A DNA stretch of 64,000 nt from Pseudomonas sp. PSB18. GTDB taxonomy: Bacteria; Pseudomonadota; Gammaproteobacteria; Pseudomonadales; Pseudomonadaceae. Location of the stretch: the NCBI RefSeq assembly GCF_014596565.1, contig NZ_NOIN01000001.1, positions 248,001-312,000 of the forward strand. The letters are read 5' to 3'. The notes beneath the pieces were generated by a model. It did no database searches. It was given only the letters and a program-made list of their open reading frames with translations, and was not told the origin of the DNA. The translations under genes were made by a program, and so were the position numbers. Shown one piece after another: positions 41,878 through 50,557 of this stretch; position 1 is the stretch's first letter; each line of letters opens with the position of its first letter.

Positions 41878-43161
41878 TCAGCCATAGACCGGCCACGTCT
41901 CGACAATCCGCCCCCCGCGCACCGCCAGCAGATCACCGAACTGCAACAGCACCGACTCGACCTGGGTCGGCCTCAGGAACACCTGGTCTTCCACCGTCAA
42001 CCCCACAGCCTCGGAGCCGTTGGCCATCTCCTGGTTGGAACTGCGACCATAAAGACTGTTGCTCTTCAGGCCGGGAGGGGATTCGAAATCGGCCATCCAG
42101 TTGCCACCGTAGAGAAAGAACGTCTCGCGCTGGTTCACGTCCCACCAGGAAATAATCCGCGACTTGTCGTCCAGCGCCGGAATGTTCACCGCGCCGGTGC
42201 GCTTGAGCACCGGGGTCGCAATGTAGGCCGCCGGCACATGCTCGCTCAAGGAGGGTAGGTCGTAATGACTGGGTTTGAGCATGGCCGTGCCCACCGACAC
42301 TTCGCTACTGAGCCGTTCCTGTTCATGCAGGCGATAGCTGGGGCTGCCCGCGGTGTTGAGGGTCAGGCCCGGATGCCACAGGTCGGGGTAGCGCAACCGG
42401 ACGAAATCCACCCGTGCGGTGTAGATCGCCATGACCCGCGCCAGCAGTGTTTCAGGGCTTGCCAACAGCTCGGGCACGCCCATGCCCACGAACGGGTCAT
42501 AGCCCATGAATCCGGCGAACTCCAGTTGCGCCGGATGGGCACGAATCAGCTTGAGCATCGCGTCCAGGCTCGCGTCATCGGCCACCCCGCCCCGGTGCAG
42601 GCCGACGTCCAGTTCGATGTTGACCCGCATGCGCGTGCCCAACCCTTGGGCCAGGGCCTGGTATTGCTGGACGCGCTCGGGGGTATCCAGCAGCCACTGC
42701 AACTGGCGGGACGGGTCAAACGGGCCTTTGTGAAGCTGATAGAACAGCTCGGCGGAACGCACCGGCAGCGGTTTGCCCAGCAGGATATCGACATCGGGAA
42801 ACTGCAGCGCATCGTGGTTGAGGAACGGCTGGTGAAACGACATCAACCGCCGGGTCTCGGCCCGCTCGCCGATGTACTTCAGCAATTGAGGCGAAGGCAG
42901 GGACTTCTCCACCAGCCGCAACTGCTTGCCCGCGCGCCGGACCGAAGCTTTCACCACGTCGATGTTGTGATCGAGGCGATCCAGGTCGATCAGCATCACC
43001 GGACGCATGGGGCCATGGGCCTTGAGCTCGCGGTTCAATTGACGGAAATAATCACTGTACGGTCCGCCCCGGTCATCCGGCCGCAGCCAGGCCCCGACGC
43101 CGGCCAGCAGCACCCCGGCACCCAACGTTCCCTTCAGCAAACCACGACGATTGAAAGCCAT
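41878..43161 (-). CDS. sphB: Exported PLP-dependent DSD1-family enzyme, likely SphB
   Basis: The ATG at 43161 gives 427 residues with a twin-arginine-like leader (MAFNRRGLLKGTLGAGVLLAG). The rest is an alanine-racemase-like N-terminal PLP barrel (lysine in RLVEKSLPSPQLLKY) with a D-serine-dehydratase-like C-terminal domain (LNTAGSPSYRL; VEDQVFLRPTQVESVLLQFG). A folded PLP enzyme exported through Tat is unusual. It overlaps the FAD enzyme gene by one base. In P. aeruginosa the equivalent gene sphB is required with sphC and sphD for survival on sphingosine; its exact reaction is not certain. Confidence 0.82.
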   Translation of the reverse strand: MAFNRRGLLKGTLGAGVLLAGVGAWLRPDDRGGPYSDYFRQLNRELKAHGPMRPVMLIDLDRLDHNIDVVKASVRRAGKQLRLVEKSLPSPQLLKYIGERAETRRLMSFHQPFLNHDALQFPDVDILLGKPLPVRSAELFYQLHKGPFDPSRQLQWLLDTPERVQQYQALAQGLGTRMRVNIELDVGLHRGGVADDASLDAMLKLIRAHPAQLEFAGFMGYDPFVGMGVPELLASPETLLARVMAIYTARVDFVRLRYPDLWHPGLTLNTAGSPSYRLHEQERLSSEVSVGTAMLKPSHYDLPSLSEHVPAAYIATPVLKRTGAVNIPALDDKSRIISWWDVNQRETFFLYGGNWMADFESPPGLKSNSLYGRSSNQEMANGSEAVGLTVEDQVFLRPTQVESVLLQFGDLLAVRGGRIVETWPVYG

Positions 43162-44555
43162 CAGCTCACCCCCAGGATCGTTGACAGATGCCCATTGAGG
43201 AACTTCCCAGCGGGATCCAGGGCCTGGCGCACCTGGATGAATTCGTTCCAGCGCGGGTACAGCGCCTGAAGCGCCCTGGCGTTCAGGGAATGCAATTTCC
43301 CCCAGTGCGGTCGGCCCTGGTATTTCCAGAAGATCGGCTCGATGGCAGCGAAGAAATTGTGATGATCCATCTGGTAATGCTGGTGGACGGAGATCGAACA
43401 ACTGTCCCGTCCTTCGAACATGCTCAAGGGGATATCGTCGGCCTTCACGTAGCGGTATTCGATGGGAAACCAGGTGCGCAGGTCCTTGTCGCGGATCAGC
43501 GCGAGGATCTCCCGCAGGCACGCCGGTCCATGCTCGGCCGGCACCGAATATTCCATTTCGTTGAAACGCACCGTGCGGGCATTGGCGTAGATGTCATGGG
43601 AATCACCGACCCGATCGTCGAAGTCGGCCACCAGTCTCAGGCTGTTGAGCAACGATCGACGGATCGCCGGGAAGTCGCTGCCGTACTTGTCGAGCTTCTC
43701 GATCAGGGTGACGAATTCGTTGCCACCCTCCTCCTCGGGGCTGATGGGCGGCGTGGCCGGATCGGTGGTTTCGTTCAAGGTGATCGACAACGCATAGTCG
43801 GAATGGGTGACCACCTGCATTTCCCAGTGCTGGTTGTCCCGGGTATTGGCATCCACGTCTTCCAGCAACTCTTCGGTTTTCGCCACCCATTGGCGCTCGC
43901 GCAACCGATAGGCGGCGCGGTTCTGCAAGCGCACACGGGTCACCAACCCCAGCGCTCCGAGCGACACACGCCCTGCCTTGAACACCTCGGGATGACGGTT
44001 GGCATCGCAATCGAACACCTCGCCGTTGGCGGTCACCAATTGCAGGCCGACGACCTGGGACGCATACGAGCCGAAGGTCTTGCCGGTACCGTGGGTCGAG
44101 GTGGCGATGGCGCCGGCCAGGGTCTGATAATCCACGTCGGCCATGTTCGGCAACGCCTGGCCGATGGCCTTGAGCGCCGGGCCAATGCGGGACATCGGCG
44201 TGCCACCGCCGAACTCGGCTTGCAGGCGGGCCGCGTCATGCTCCAGCAGGCCGCTGAAAAAACTCAGGGATAGCAAGGTTCCATCGGTGGGCACCAGGGC
44301 ACTGAAGGAATGACCGGAACCCACCGGACGGATCCGCCCTTCGGCGCGGATCACCACTTGCACCAGTTCATCGAGGTCCTTGGGTGCCAGGCGCGCGGCC
44401 GGCAGGCAACTCTGTGCACCGGACCAGTTGCGCCATGGGATCAATCGCGGCGCGCGTATCAAATCGGCCAGGGTGCACTGGCTGCCGAGTGCCGTGAATG
44501 CGGCAACCACACCGGCCCGCTGCAGCCATTGGCGTCGTGAGTAGTCCATCGTCAT
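43161..44555 (-). CDS. sphC: FAD-linked aldonolactone-oxidase-like protein, likely SphC
   Basis: A 464-residue VAO/PCMH-family flavoprotein: Tat-like leader (SRRQWLQRAGVVAAF), FAD-binding loop IRPVGSGHSFSALV, the substrate domain GAIATSTHGTGKTFG, and a C-terminal ALO domain ending RPHWGKLHSLNARALQALYPRWNEF. Such enzymes oxidise alcohol groups of lactones or alditols. Location between an exported PLP enzyme and a small cytochrome c suggests periplasmic oxidation with electrons passed to the cytochrome. Starts at 44555 or 44549 are both possible. Confidence 0.82.
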   Translation of the reverse strand: MTMDYSRRQWLQRAGVVAAFTALGSQCTLADLIRAPRLIPWRNWSGAQSCLPAARLAPKDLDELVQVVIRAEGRIRPVGSGHSFSALVPTDGTLLSLSFFSGLLEHDAARLQAEFGGGTPMSRIGPALKAIGQALPNMADVDYQTLAGAIATSTHGTGKTFGSYASQVVGLQLVTANGEVFDCDANRHPEVFKAGRVSLGALGLVTRVRLQNRAAYRLRERQWVAKTEELLEDVDANTRDNQHWEMQVVTHSDYALSITLNETTDPATPPISPEEEGGNEFVTLIEKLDKYGSDFPAIRRSLLNSLRLVADFDDRVGDSHDIYANARTVRFNEMEYSVPAEHGPACLREILALIRDKDLRTWFPIEYRYVKADDIPLSMFEGRDSCSISVHQHYQMDHHNFFAAIEPIFWKYQGRPHWGKLHSLNARALQALYPRWNEFIQVRQALDPAGKFLNGHLSTILGVS

Positions 44556-44562
44556 GCCCCTG

Positions 44563-44934
44563 CTATTGGAATTGTTGGCCGGACATGAAAGCGATCAACG
44601 CCATGAACTGCTCTTCGGAACAGTGCATGCACATGCCCATCGGCGGCATGCCGTTGTAGCCGTTGATCGCGTGGTCCAGCAGGGTGTCGGCGCCCTGGGC
44701 CAACCGCGGCGCCCAGGCATTGGCGTCACCGGTCAGCGGTGCCCCGGCACCGGGGTTGGCATGACAAAGCTTGCAACTGCTGTCATAGACCTGGGCCAGC
44801 GCCGCATCGGCGGGCATGGCGTTGAGGGTCGCGGGCGCAGGCGGCTTGGCCTCTTCGCCGCATCCGGCGAGCAGCGCACCAAGCAGCGTGAGGGTCGCGG
44901 TTTGAAGCAGGACAGAAGGAAAAGTTGCCGACAT
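44563..44934 (-). CDS. sphD: Lipoprotein cytochrome c5, likely SphD
   Basis: The ATG at 44934 gives 123 residues with a lipoprotein leader (LLGALLAGC), one haem-binding site CKLCH, and the c5-type axial region GYNGMPPMGMCMHCSEEQF with methionine ligand and a cysteine pair. It is the first gene of the sphD-sphC-sphB run and ends seven bases before sphC. It should accept electrons from the FAD enzyme at the outer face of the inner membrane. Confidence 0.85.
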   Translation of the reverse strand: MSATFPSVLLQTATLTLLGALLAGCGEEAKPPAPATLNAMPADAALAQVYDSSCKLCHANPGAGAPLTGDANAWAPRLAQGADTLLDHAINGYNGMPPMGMCMHCSEEQFMALIAFMSGQQFQ

Positions 44935-45084
44935 AAAGCCCCTCTCGGCGGCGCATGGGTGCGCCTTTCTTGTTGTGGGTCTGGCAGTTCCCACGTTAAG
45001 GCACGCCGGCGTGTCGGCTTGAGGTCATTGGGGGCCAGAAAAGGGGGCTTGGGCGGCCAGGGCTGATATCTGTCCATGAGGACC

Positions 45085-45207
45085 TGTGGCGAGGGGATTT
45101 ATCCCCGCTGGGGTGCGCAGCAGCCCCTGTGTTCGGCCTGATACTGCAGCGACAGATGAATTTTGGGGGCGCTTCGCACCCCAGCGGGGATAAATCCCCT
45201 CGCCACA
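45085..45207. repeat. Inverted GGGGATTTATCCCC-type repeat
   Basis: Outer arms tgtggcgaggggatttatcc and ggataaatcccctcgccaca enclose about 80 bp, with inner caccccagcggggata symmetry. It is the main content of the 345-bp gap between the cytochrome and the LysR gene; nothing else was recognised in that gap. Another copy is at 52482-52612. Confidence 0.85.
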
Positions 45208-45280
45208 AAAATCCCTTTGCCAGAGAAATTCCTTTGCCACAGAAATGCTTTGCATAGAGCCATGCCCACCCAATTCAGAA

Positions 45281-46165
45281 TCAGGGCAGCAATGTCCCCT
45301 GCTCCCGCTCGCACAGCTGCACCACGTAATCCCACAGCACCCGCAGCCGCACGGACTTGTGCAGTTCGCGCCGGGTGCTGATCCAGTAGCTGCGGCGCAG
45401 GGTTTCGTCGGGCAGCAAGGGCACCAGCGCCGGGTCGTTGCTGGCCATGTAGCAGGGCAGCACGGCGATCCCGAGGCCCGAGCGTGCGGCCTGTTGCTGG
45501 GCGATGACGCTGGTGCTGTGGAACACCACTCGCGGGTTGCGGCAAAAGCTGTTGAGGAACATCAGTTCCTGGCTGAACAGCAGGTCATCGACGTAACCGA
45601 TCCAGGCATGACGGGCCAAGTCCTCGCGACTGCGCAGCGGCGGCGAACGGTCCAGGTAAGCCTGGCTGGCATACAGCGCCAGGCTGTAGTCGGTGAGCTT
45701 GCGGGTCACCAGCAGGTCGGCCGCCGGGCGTTCGAGGTGAATGCTGATTTCCGCCTCGCGGTTGAGGATGCTGACGAATCGCGGCACCGCCACCAGCTCC
45801 ACCTCCAGCCCCGGATAGCGCTGGAACAAGCCGTCCATGCGACTGGCCAGGAACATGATGCCCAACCCCTCGGTCACGCCCAGGCGAATCTTGCCCAGGG
45901 GCGCGCTGGACTGGGTAATGTCCTCCTGGGCCAGCAGCGCCACGTTCTCCATGGCCTCAGCGTGCTTGAGCAGCGTCTCGCCAGCCGGAGTCAGTTCATA
46001 GCCCTGGGCGTGCTGGACAAACAGCGCGGTCCCCAGACTTTTCTCGATGGCCTCGATGTGCCGGGCCACGGTGGCATGGGTCGTGTTCAACCGCCGCGCC
46101 GCGGTCAACAGGCGGCCACTGCGTTGCAGCTCGAGAAAATACCGCAGGTCATTCCAGTCGAACAT
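45281..46165 (-). CDS. LysR-family regulator, divergent from GMC oxidoreductase
   Basis: The ATG at 46165 gives 294 residues: winged helix MFDWNDLRYFLELQRSGRLL ... THATVARHIEAIEKSLG and a LysR effector domain. The effector is unknown. It is divergent from the GMC oxidoreductase and MHS transporter genes, the usual arrangement for a local activator. In the 119-bp gap, aaaactaac occurs twice (46214 and 46235), a possible binding element. Confidence 0.88.
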   Translation of the reverse strand: MFDWNDLRYFLELQRSGRLLTAARRLNTTHATVARHIEAIEKSLGTALFVQHAQGYELTPAGETLLKHAEAMENVALLAQEDITQSSAPLGKIRLGVTEGLGIMFLASRMDGLFQRYPGLEVELVAVPRFVSILNREAEISIHLERPAADLLVTRKLTDYSLALYASQAYLDRSPPLRSREDLARHAWIGYVDDLLFSQELMFLNSFCRNPRVVFHSTSVIAQQQAARSGLGIAVLPCYMASNDPALVPLLPDETLRRSYWISTRRELHKSVRLRVLWDYVVQLCEREQGTLLP

Positions 46166-46284
46166 GAACGCTCCTTGCACATCGCTGTTTATAAACGCAC
46201 AGCCGTTGCGCAAAAACTAACATTCTTTTAACGAAAACTAACAACTACGATGGGTCAGACAAAAACAAAAAAATGAGGTCGCGG

Positions 46285-47928
46285 ATGCAACCTGTCGTCG
46301 ATGAATACGATTACGTGATCGTGGGCGCCGGCCCTGCCGGATGCCTGCTGGCCAACCGACTGTCGACCAATCCCCAACATCGGGTGCTGCTGCTCGAAGC
46401 CGGCGGACGCGACAATTATCCATGGATTCACATCCCGGTCGGCTACCTGTTCTGCATCGGCAATCCACGTACCGACTGGTGCTTCAAGACCGAAGCGCAA
46501 CCCGGCCTGCAGGGGCGTGCCTTGAGCTATCCGCGGGGCAAGGTACTGGGCGGCTGCTCCTCCATCAACGGCATGATCTACATGCGCGGCCAGGCCGCGG
46601 ACTACGACGGCTGGGCCGCCGAGGGCAACTCCGGTTGGGCCTGGAAAGATGTGCTGCCGCTGTTCCGGCAAAGCGAAAACCACTTCGCCGGGGATTCCGA
46701 ACTGCATGGCGCCAGCGGCGAATGGCGGGTCGAACGCCAGCGCCTGTCATGGCCGATCCTCGACGCCTTCCGCAACGCCGCCGAACAGAGCGGCATTGCC
46801 AATGTCGACGACTTCAACGGTGGCGACAATGAAGGCTGCGGCTACTTCCAGGTCAATCAGAAAGCCGGCGTGCGTTGGAACGCGGCCAAGGCCTTCCTGA
46901 AACCGATTCGGCAGCGCGCCAACCTGACGGTCCTCACCGAAGTCGAAGTCGACCGCGTGCTGCTGCGCGATGACCGGGCCCACGCCGTCAGCGCCCGTTG
47001 GCAAGGCAAAGGCATGACCTTCAAGGCGCGCAAGGAGATCGTCCTGTGCGCCGGCGCCATCGGCTCACCGGGGATCCTGCAGCGCTCCGGGATCGGTCCG
47101 CGCAACCTGCTACAGCGCTTGGGGATCGGCGTGGTGCATGAACTGCCGGGAGTGGGCGGCAACCTGCAGGATCACTTGCAACTGCGGCTCATCTACCAAT
47201 TGGAAAATGCGCGAACCCTGAACCAGATCGCCGGCACGCTGTGGGGCAAGATGGGCATGGGCCTGCGCTACCTTTATGACCGCAGCGGCCCCCTGTCCAT
47301 GGCGCCCAGCCAGCTCGGCGCGTTTGCCCGCTCAGGACCGGAGCAGACCTCGGCCAACCTCGAATACCACGTGCAGCCATTGTCCCTGGAACGCTTCGGC
47401 GAGCCCCTGCACAGCTTCCCGGCGTTCACCGCGTCAGTCTGTGACCTGCGTCCGCAAAGCCGTGGCCGGGTAGACATCCGCTCGGCCGACCCGCACGAGG
47501 CGCCGCTGATCCAGCCCAATTACCTGAGCCATCCCGAAGACCTGCGGGTCGCTGCCGACGCCATCCGCCTGACCCGACGCATCGTCGCCGCGCCCGCCTT
47601 GCAAGCCTTCAAGCCAAAGGAATACCTGCCGGGCCCAGGCCTGCAGAGCGAAGAAGAACTGCATCAGGCCGCCGCCCGCATCGGCACGACGATTTTTCAT
47701 CCGGTGGGCACCTGCCGCATGGGCCAGGACGGTGACGCGGTGGTGGACGCGCAACTACGGGTCCACGGCATCAAGGGCCTGCGCATCGCCGACGCCTCGA
47801 TCATGCCGCGCATCACCTCGGGCAATACCTGCTCGCCGACGCTGATGATCGCAGAGAAGGCGGCGCGGATGATGCTTGAGCCGAACGCTACGAACAACAT
47901 CGTTGCAAAGGAGCCTGCCACAGCCTGA
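46285..47928 (+). CDS. GMC-family flavin oxidoreductase (choline-dehydrogenase-like)
   Basis: The start at 46285 has TGAGG about seven bases away; the ATG at 46273 has no such site. The 547-residue protein carries the GMC Rossmann motif (DYVIVGAGPAGCLLANRLS), the GGCSSINGMIYMRG signature, second GMC signature GAIGSPGILQRSGIG, and active-site histidine in FHPVGTCRMG. It oxidises an alcohol with FAD; substrate unknown. It shares its direction with the MHS transporter downstream, suggesting uptake and oxidation of one compound. Confidence 0.9.
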   Translation: MQPVVDEYDYVIVGAGPAGCLLANRLSTNPQHRVLLLEAGGRDNYPWIHIPVGYLFCIGNPRTDWCFKTEAQPGLQGRALSYPRGKVLGGCSSINGMIYMRGQAADYDGWAAEGNSGWAWKDVLPLFRQSENHFAGDSELHGASGEWRVERQRLSWPILDAFRNAAEQSGIANVDDFNGGDNEGCGYFQVNQKAGVRWNAAKAFLKPIRQRANLTVLTEVEVDRVLLRDDRAHAVSARWQGKGMTFKARKEIVLCAGAIGSPGILQRSGIGPRNLLQRLGIGVVHELPGVGGNLQDHLQLRLIYQLENARTLNQIAGTLWGKMGMGLRYLYDRSGPLSMAPSQLGAFARSGPEQTSANLEYHVQPLSLERFGEPLHSFPAFTASVCDLRPQSRGRVDIRSADPHEAPLIQPNYLSHPEDLRVAADAIRLTRRIVAAPALQAFKPKEYLPGPGLQSEEELHQAAARIGTTIFHPVGTCRMGQDGDAVVDAQLRVHGIKGLRIADASIMPRITSGNTCSPTLMIAEKAARMMLEPNATNNIVAKEPATA

Positions 47929-47945
47929 AAAACAACCAAATCCCT

Positions 47946-48036
47946 TGTGGGAGCGAGCCTGCTCGCGATAGCGGTATGCCTGTTAGCGAATAGGTTGACT
48001 GACACACCGCCATCGCGAGCAGGCTCGCTCCCACAG
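47946..48036. repeat. REP inverted pair
   Basis: Opposed tgtgggagcgagcctgctcg and cgagcaggctcgctcccaca copies between the GMC and MHS genes. Confidence 0.85.
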
Positions 48037-48132
48037 GGAACAGCAGTCACCCGAGGAATGCGTCAAAGCAGGAGATGCCAATCCGGCATCGACAGTGGAA
48101 CAACAAAAACAATCACTGTGAGGGATACCGCT

Positions 48133-49755
48133 ATGTCCGAGCATGTTCAACCCCTGGAAGCCACGCACAGCGTCGGCACCAACCGGGATATCCAGAAAGT
48201 CATCTTCGCCTCGTCCCTGGGGACGGTGTTCGAGTGGTACGACTTTTTTCTCTATGGCGCCCTGGCGGCGGTGATCAGCAAACAGTTCTTCGCCGGTGTC
48301 AACGACACCACGGCATTCATCTTCGCCCTGATGGCGTTCGCCGCCGGCTTCGTCGTGCGGCCATTCGGTGCACTGGTGTTCGGACGGCTGGGAGACATGA
48401 TCGGGCGCAAATACACGTTTCTGGCGACCATCATCCTCATGGGCCTGGCGACGTTCTGCGTCGGCCTGCTGCCCAACTACGCCAGCATCGGCATCGCCGC
48501 GCCGATCATCCTGGTCGCGCTGCGCATGCTCCAGGGCCTGGCCCTGGGCGGTGAATATGGCGGCGCAGCAACCTACGTCGCCGAACACGCCCCCATCGGC
48601 AAGCGCGGCTTCCACACCAGCTGGATCCAGTCCACCGCTACCCTCGGGCTGCTGCTCTCGCTGTTGGTGATACTGGGCTGCCGCTACTTCACGGGGGATC
48701 AGTTCGAAGTCTGGGGCTGGCGCATTCCGTTCCTGCTGTCGATTCTGCTGTTGGGCATCTCCACCTGGATCCGCATGAGCCTGCACGAATCACCGGCCTT
48801 CGTGAAAATGAAAGAAGAAGGCAAGTGCTGCAAGGCGCCGATCCGTGAATCGTTCGGTCAATGGGAAAACCTCAAGGTCGTGCTGATCGCGCTGTTCAGC
48901 ATCAATGCCGGGCAAGCAGTGACCTTCTACGCCGCGCAATTCTATGTGCTGTTTTTCCTCACCCAGTTCCTGAAGATGGACCCGGCCCTGGCCAACAGCC
49001 TGCTGATCGTCAGCGTGGTGATCGGCGCGCCGTTCTTCGTCTTCTTTGGCTGGCTCTCGGATAAAGTCGGGCGCAAGCCGGTGCTGATGATCGGCCTGCT
49101 GCTGGCGACGGCGTTGTACTTCCCGATCTTCAAGACCCTGGCCCACTACGCCAACCCGGCCATCGACCTGGCAAGCCGCCAGGCACCGATCAGCGTGGTC
49201 GCCGACCCGGCCACCTGCACCTTCCAGTTCGACCCGGTGGGCAAGGCGCGTTTCGATAGCCCTTGCGACAAGGTCAAGACGTTCCTGGTCAAGCAAGGCC
49301 TGCCCTACAGCAGCGTCGCGGCACCGGCGGGCAGCACGGTACAGGTCAACGTCGGTGACGTGAAGATCGACGGATACGACGAAGCCGCCCTGCGCGGCGC
49401 GGTGACCCTGGCGGGTTACCCGCAGAAGGCCGATACCCAGCAGATCAACCGACCGATGATCGTCGCCTTGATCGTCGCGCTGATCATCATCTCGGCGATG
49501 TGCTACGGCCCGCTGGCGGCGCTGATGGTCGAACTGTTTCCGACCCGCATCCGCTACACCTCCATGTCCCTGCCCTACCACATCGGCAACGGCTGGTTCG
49601 GCGGGTTCCTGCCCACCGTGTCGTTCGCCCTGGTGGTCTATACCGGGGATATTTTCTACGGGCTGTGGTACCCCGTGGTGATCACCGGGGTGAGCCTGCT
49701 GGTGGGCATGCTCTGCCTGCGGGAAACCAGGCATGTGGACCTGGACAAGAACTGA
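48133..49755 (+). CDS. MHS-family (metabolite:H+ symporter) MFS transporter with inserted loop
   Basis: The ATG at 48133 gives 540 residues. The N-terminal part has the MHS signatures ASSLGTVFEWYDFFLYG and RPFGALVFGRLGDMIGRK, and LALGGEYGGAATYVAEHAP; about 12 membrane helices are expected. A roughly 110-residue soluble insertion (about residues 345-450, with two cysteines in DPATCTFQFD and FDSPCDKV) interrupts the C-terminal half. It probably imports a carboxylate or quaternary ammonium compound with protons. It follows the GMC gene across a REP pair. Confidence 0.9.
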   Translation: MSEHVQPLEATHSVGTNRDIQKVIFASSLGTVFEWYDFFLYGALAAVISKQFFAGVNDTTAFIFALMAFAAGFVVRPFGALVFGRLGDMIGRKYTFLATIILMGLATFCVGLLPNYASIGIAAPIILVALRMLQGLALGGEYGGAATYVAEHAPIGKRGFHTSWIQSTATLGLLLSLLVILGCRYFTGDQFEVWGWRIPFLLSILLLGISTWIRMSLHESPAFVKMKEEGKCCKAPIRESFGQWENLKVVLIALFSINAGQAVTFYAAQFYVLFFLTQFLKMDPALANSLLIVSVVIGAPFFVFFGWLSDKVGRKPVLMIGLLLATALYFPIFKTLAHYANPAIDLASRQAPISVVADPATCTFQFDPVGKARFDSPCDKVKTFLVKQGLPYSSVAAPAGSTVQVNVGDVKIDGYDEAALRGAVTLAGYPQKADTQQINRPMIVALIVALIIISAMCYGPLAALMVELFPTRIRYTSMSLPYHIGNGWFGGFLPTVSFALVVYTGDIFYGLWYPVVITGVSLLVGMLCLRETRHVDLDKN

Positions 49756-49778
49756 GAAACAGCAGCGTCACTCCTGTT

Positions 49779-49870
49779 TGTAGGAGCATAGCTTGCTCGC
49801 GATTACGGTAAGTCGGCCAACCACAATGTTGACGGGTCTACCGCTATCGCAAGCAAGCTATGCTCCCACG
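49779..49870. repeat. REP inverted pair
   Basis: Opposed copies (tgtaggagcatagcttgctc / gcaagcaagctatgctccca), slightly diverged from the main family. It sits between convergent genes. Confidence 0.8.
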
Positions 49871-49920
49871 GGGGCTCAACTGACTGGCATCAGGCTCCCA
49901 CAGATACTCATCTGTATCCG

Positions 49921-50328
49921 TCAATGGAGCTGGTGATCCTTTACCGTGCTCTCCACCAGGTCCAGCATCTGCCCAAGCGCCCATGGCTTGGCAATGAATG
50001 CGGCGTGGTGCTTGATCCCGGCGCTTTCCGGCGTTTCAAAGCCGGACATGATCAGCAACGGTATCTGTGGCCAGCGATCTCCGGTCAGGTTTGCCAGGTC
50101 CGCACCGTCCAACGTGCCCGGCATGGTGATATCGGTCAGCAACAGGTCGACAAAATCCGCGCTCTGCTCGAGGAATGTCAGCGCCGAATCGGCGCTTTCC
50201 CGAGGCTCAACGACAAACCCTTCGTCCTCCAGGATTTCGCACAGGAATTCCAGTATCGTCGGGTCATCCTCAACAACGAGAATCAGACGCGTGGTGGCCT
50301 GTCCGTCGCCCTTCGGCATCGAATTCAT
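49921..50328 (-). CDS. Orphan single-domain response regulator
   Basis: A 135-residue CheY-like receiver without an output domain. Conserved acid pair in LVVEDDPTI, phospho-acceptor aspartate in LLLTDITMPG, Ser/Thr in LLIMSGFE and lysine in FIAKPW are present. There is no adjacent kinase, so its partner may be distant, for example a hybrid kinase. It ends next to a REP pair and starts 230 bases from topB, on the opposite strand. Confidence 0.88.
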   Translation of the reverse strand: MNSMPKGDGQATTRLILVVEDDPTILEFLCEILEDEGFVVEPRESADSALTFLEQSADFVDLLLTDITMPGTLDGADLANLTGDRWPQIPLLIMSGFETPESAGIKHHAAFIAKPWALGQMLDLVESTVKDHQLH

Positions 50329-50470
50329 ACAGTGACTCTCCTTGATCCCGCCAATGGTTTACGCGGTTTCAGCCGCTCTGAAAGTTATGAGCGACGCCCT
50401 CGCGAGAAATTCATTCCAAGTACAAACCACCCGCCGAACGTCATCCCAGACGCTCCATGCAACGTTTTAT

Positions 50471-50486
50471 CTGTATATCCATACAG
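50471..50486. promoter_or_regulatory. LexA (SOS) box upstream of topB
   Basis: The sequence ctgtatatccatacag is a perfect CTG-N10-CAG LexA box, part of the larger palindrome tatctgtat-atcc-atacagata. It lies 71 bases before the topB start and 142 bases from the divergent response regulator start. Confidence 0.75.
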
Positions 50487-50557
50487 ATAAAGCTTGCTCC
50501 CGGGCCGATCCCTGACCATGCTATCGCCCCATGAAACCAGCTCAGGAAAAGGGCGTT

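Noticed and set aside
49921-50328. Response regulator considered as target of the topB SOS box
   Set aside because: The box is much closer to topB (71 bases) than to this divergent gene (142 bases), though control of both cannot be excluded.
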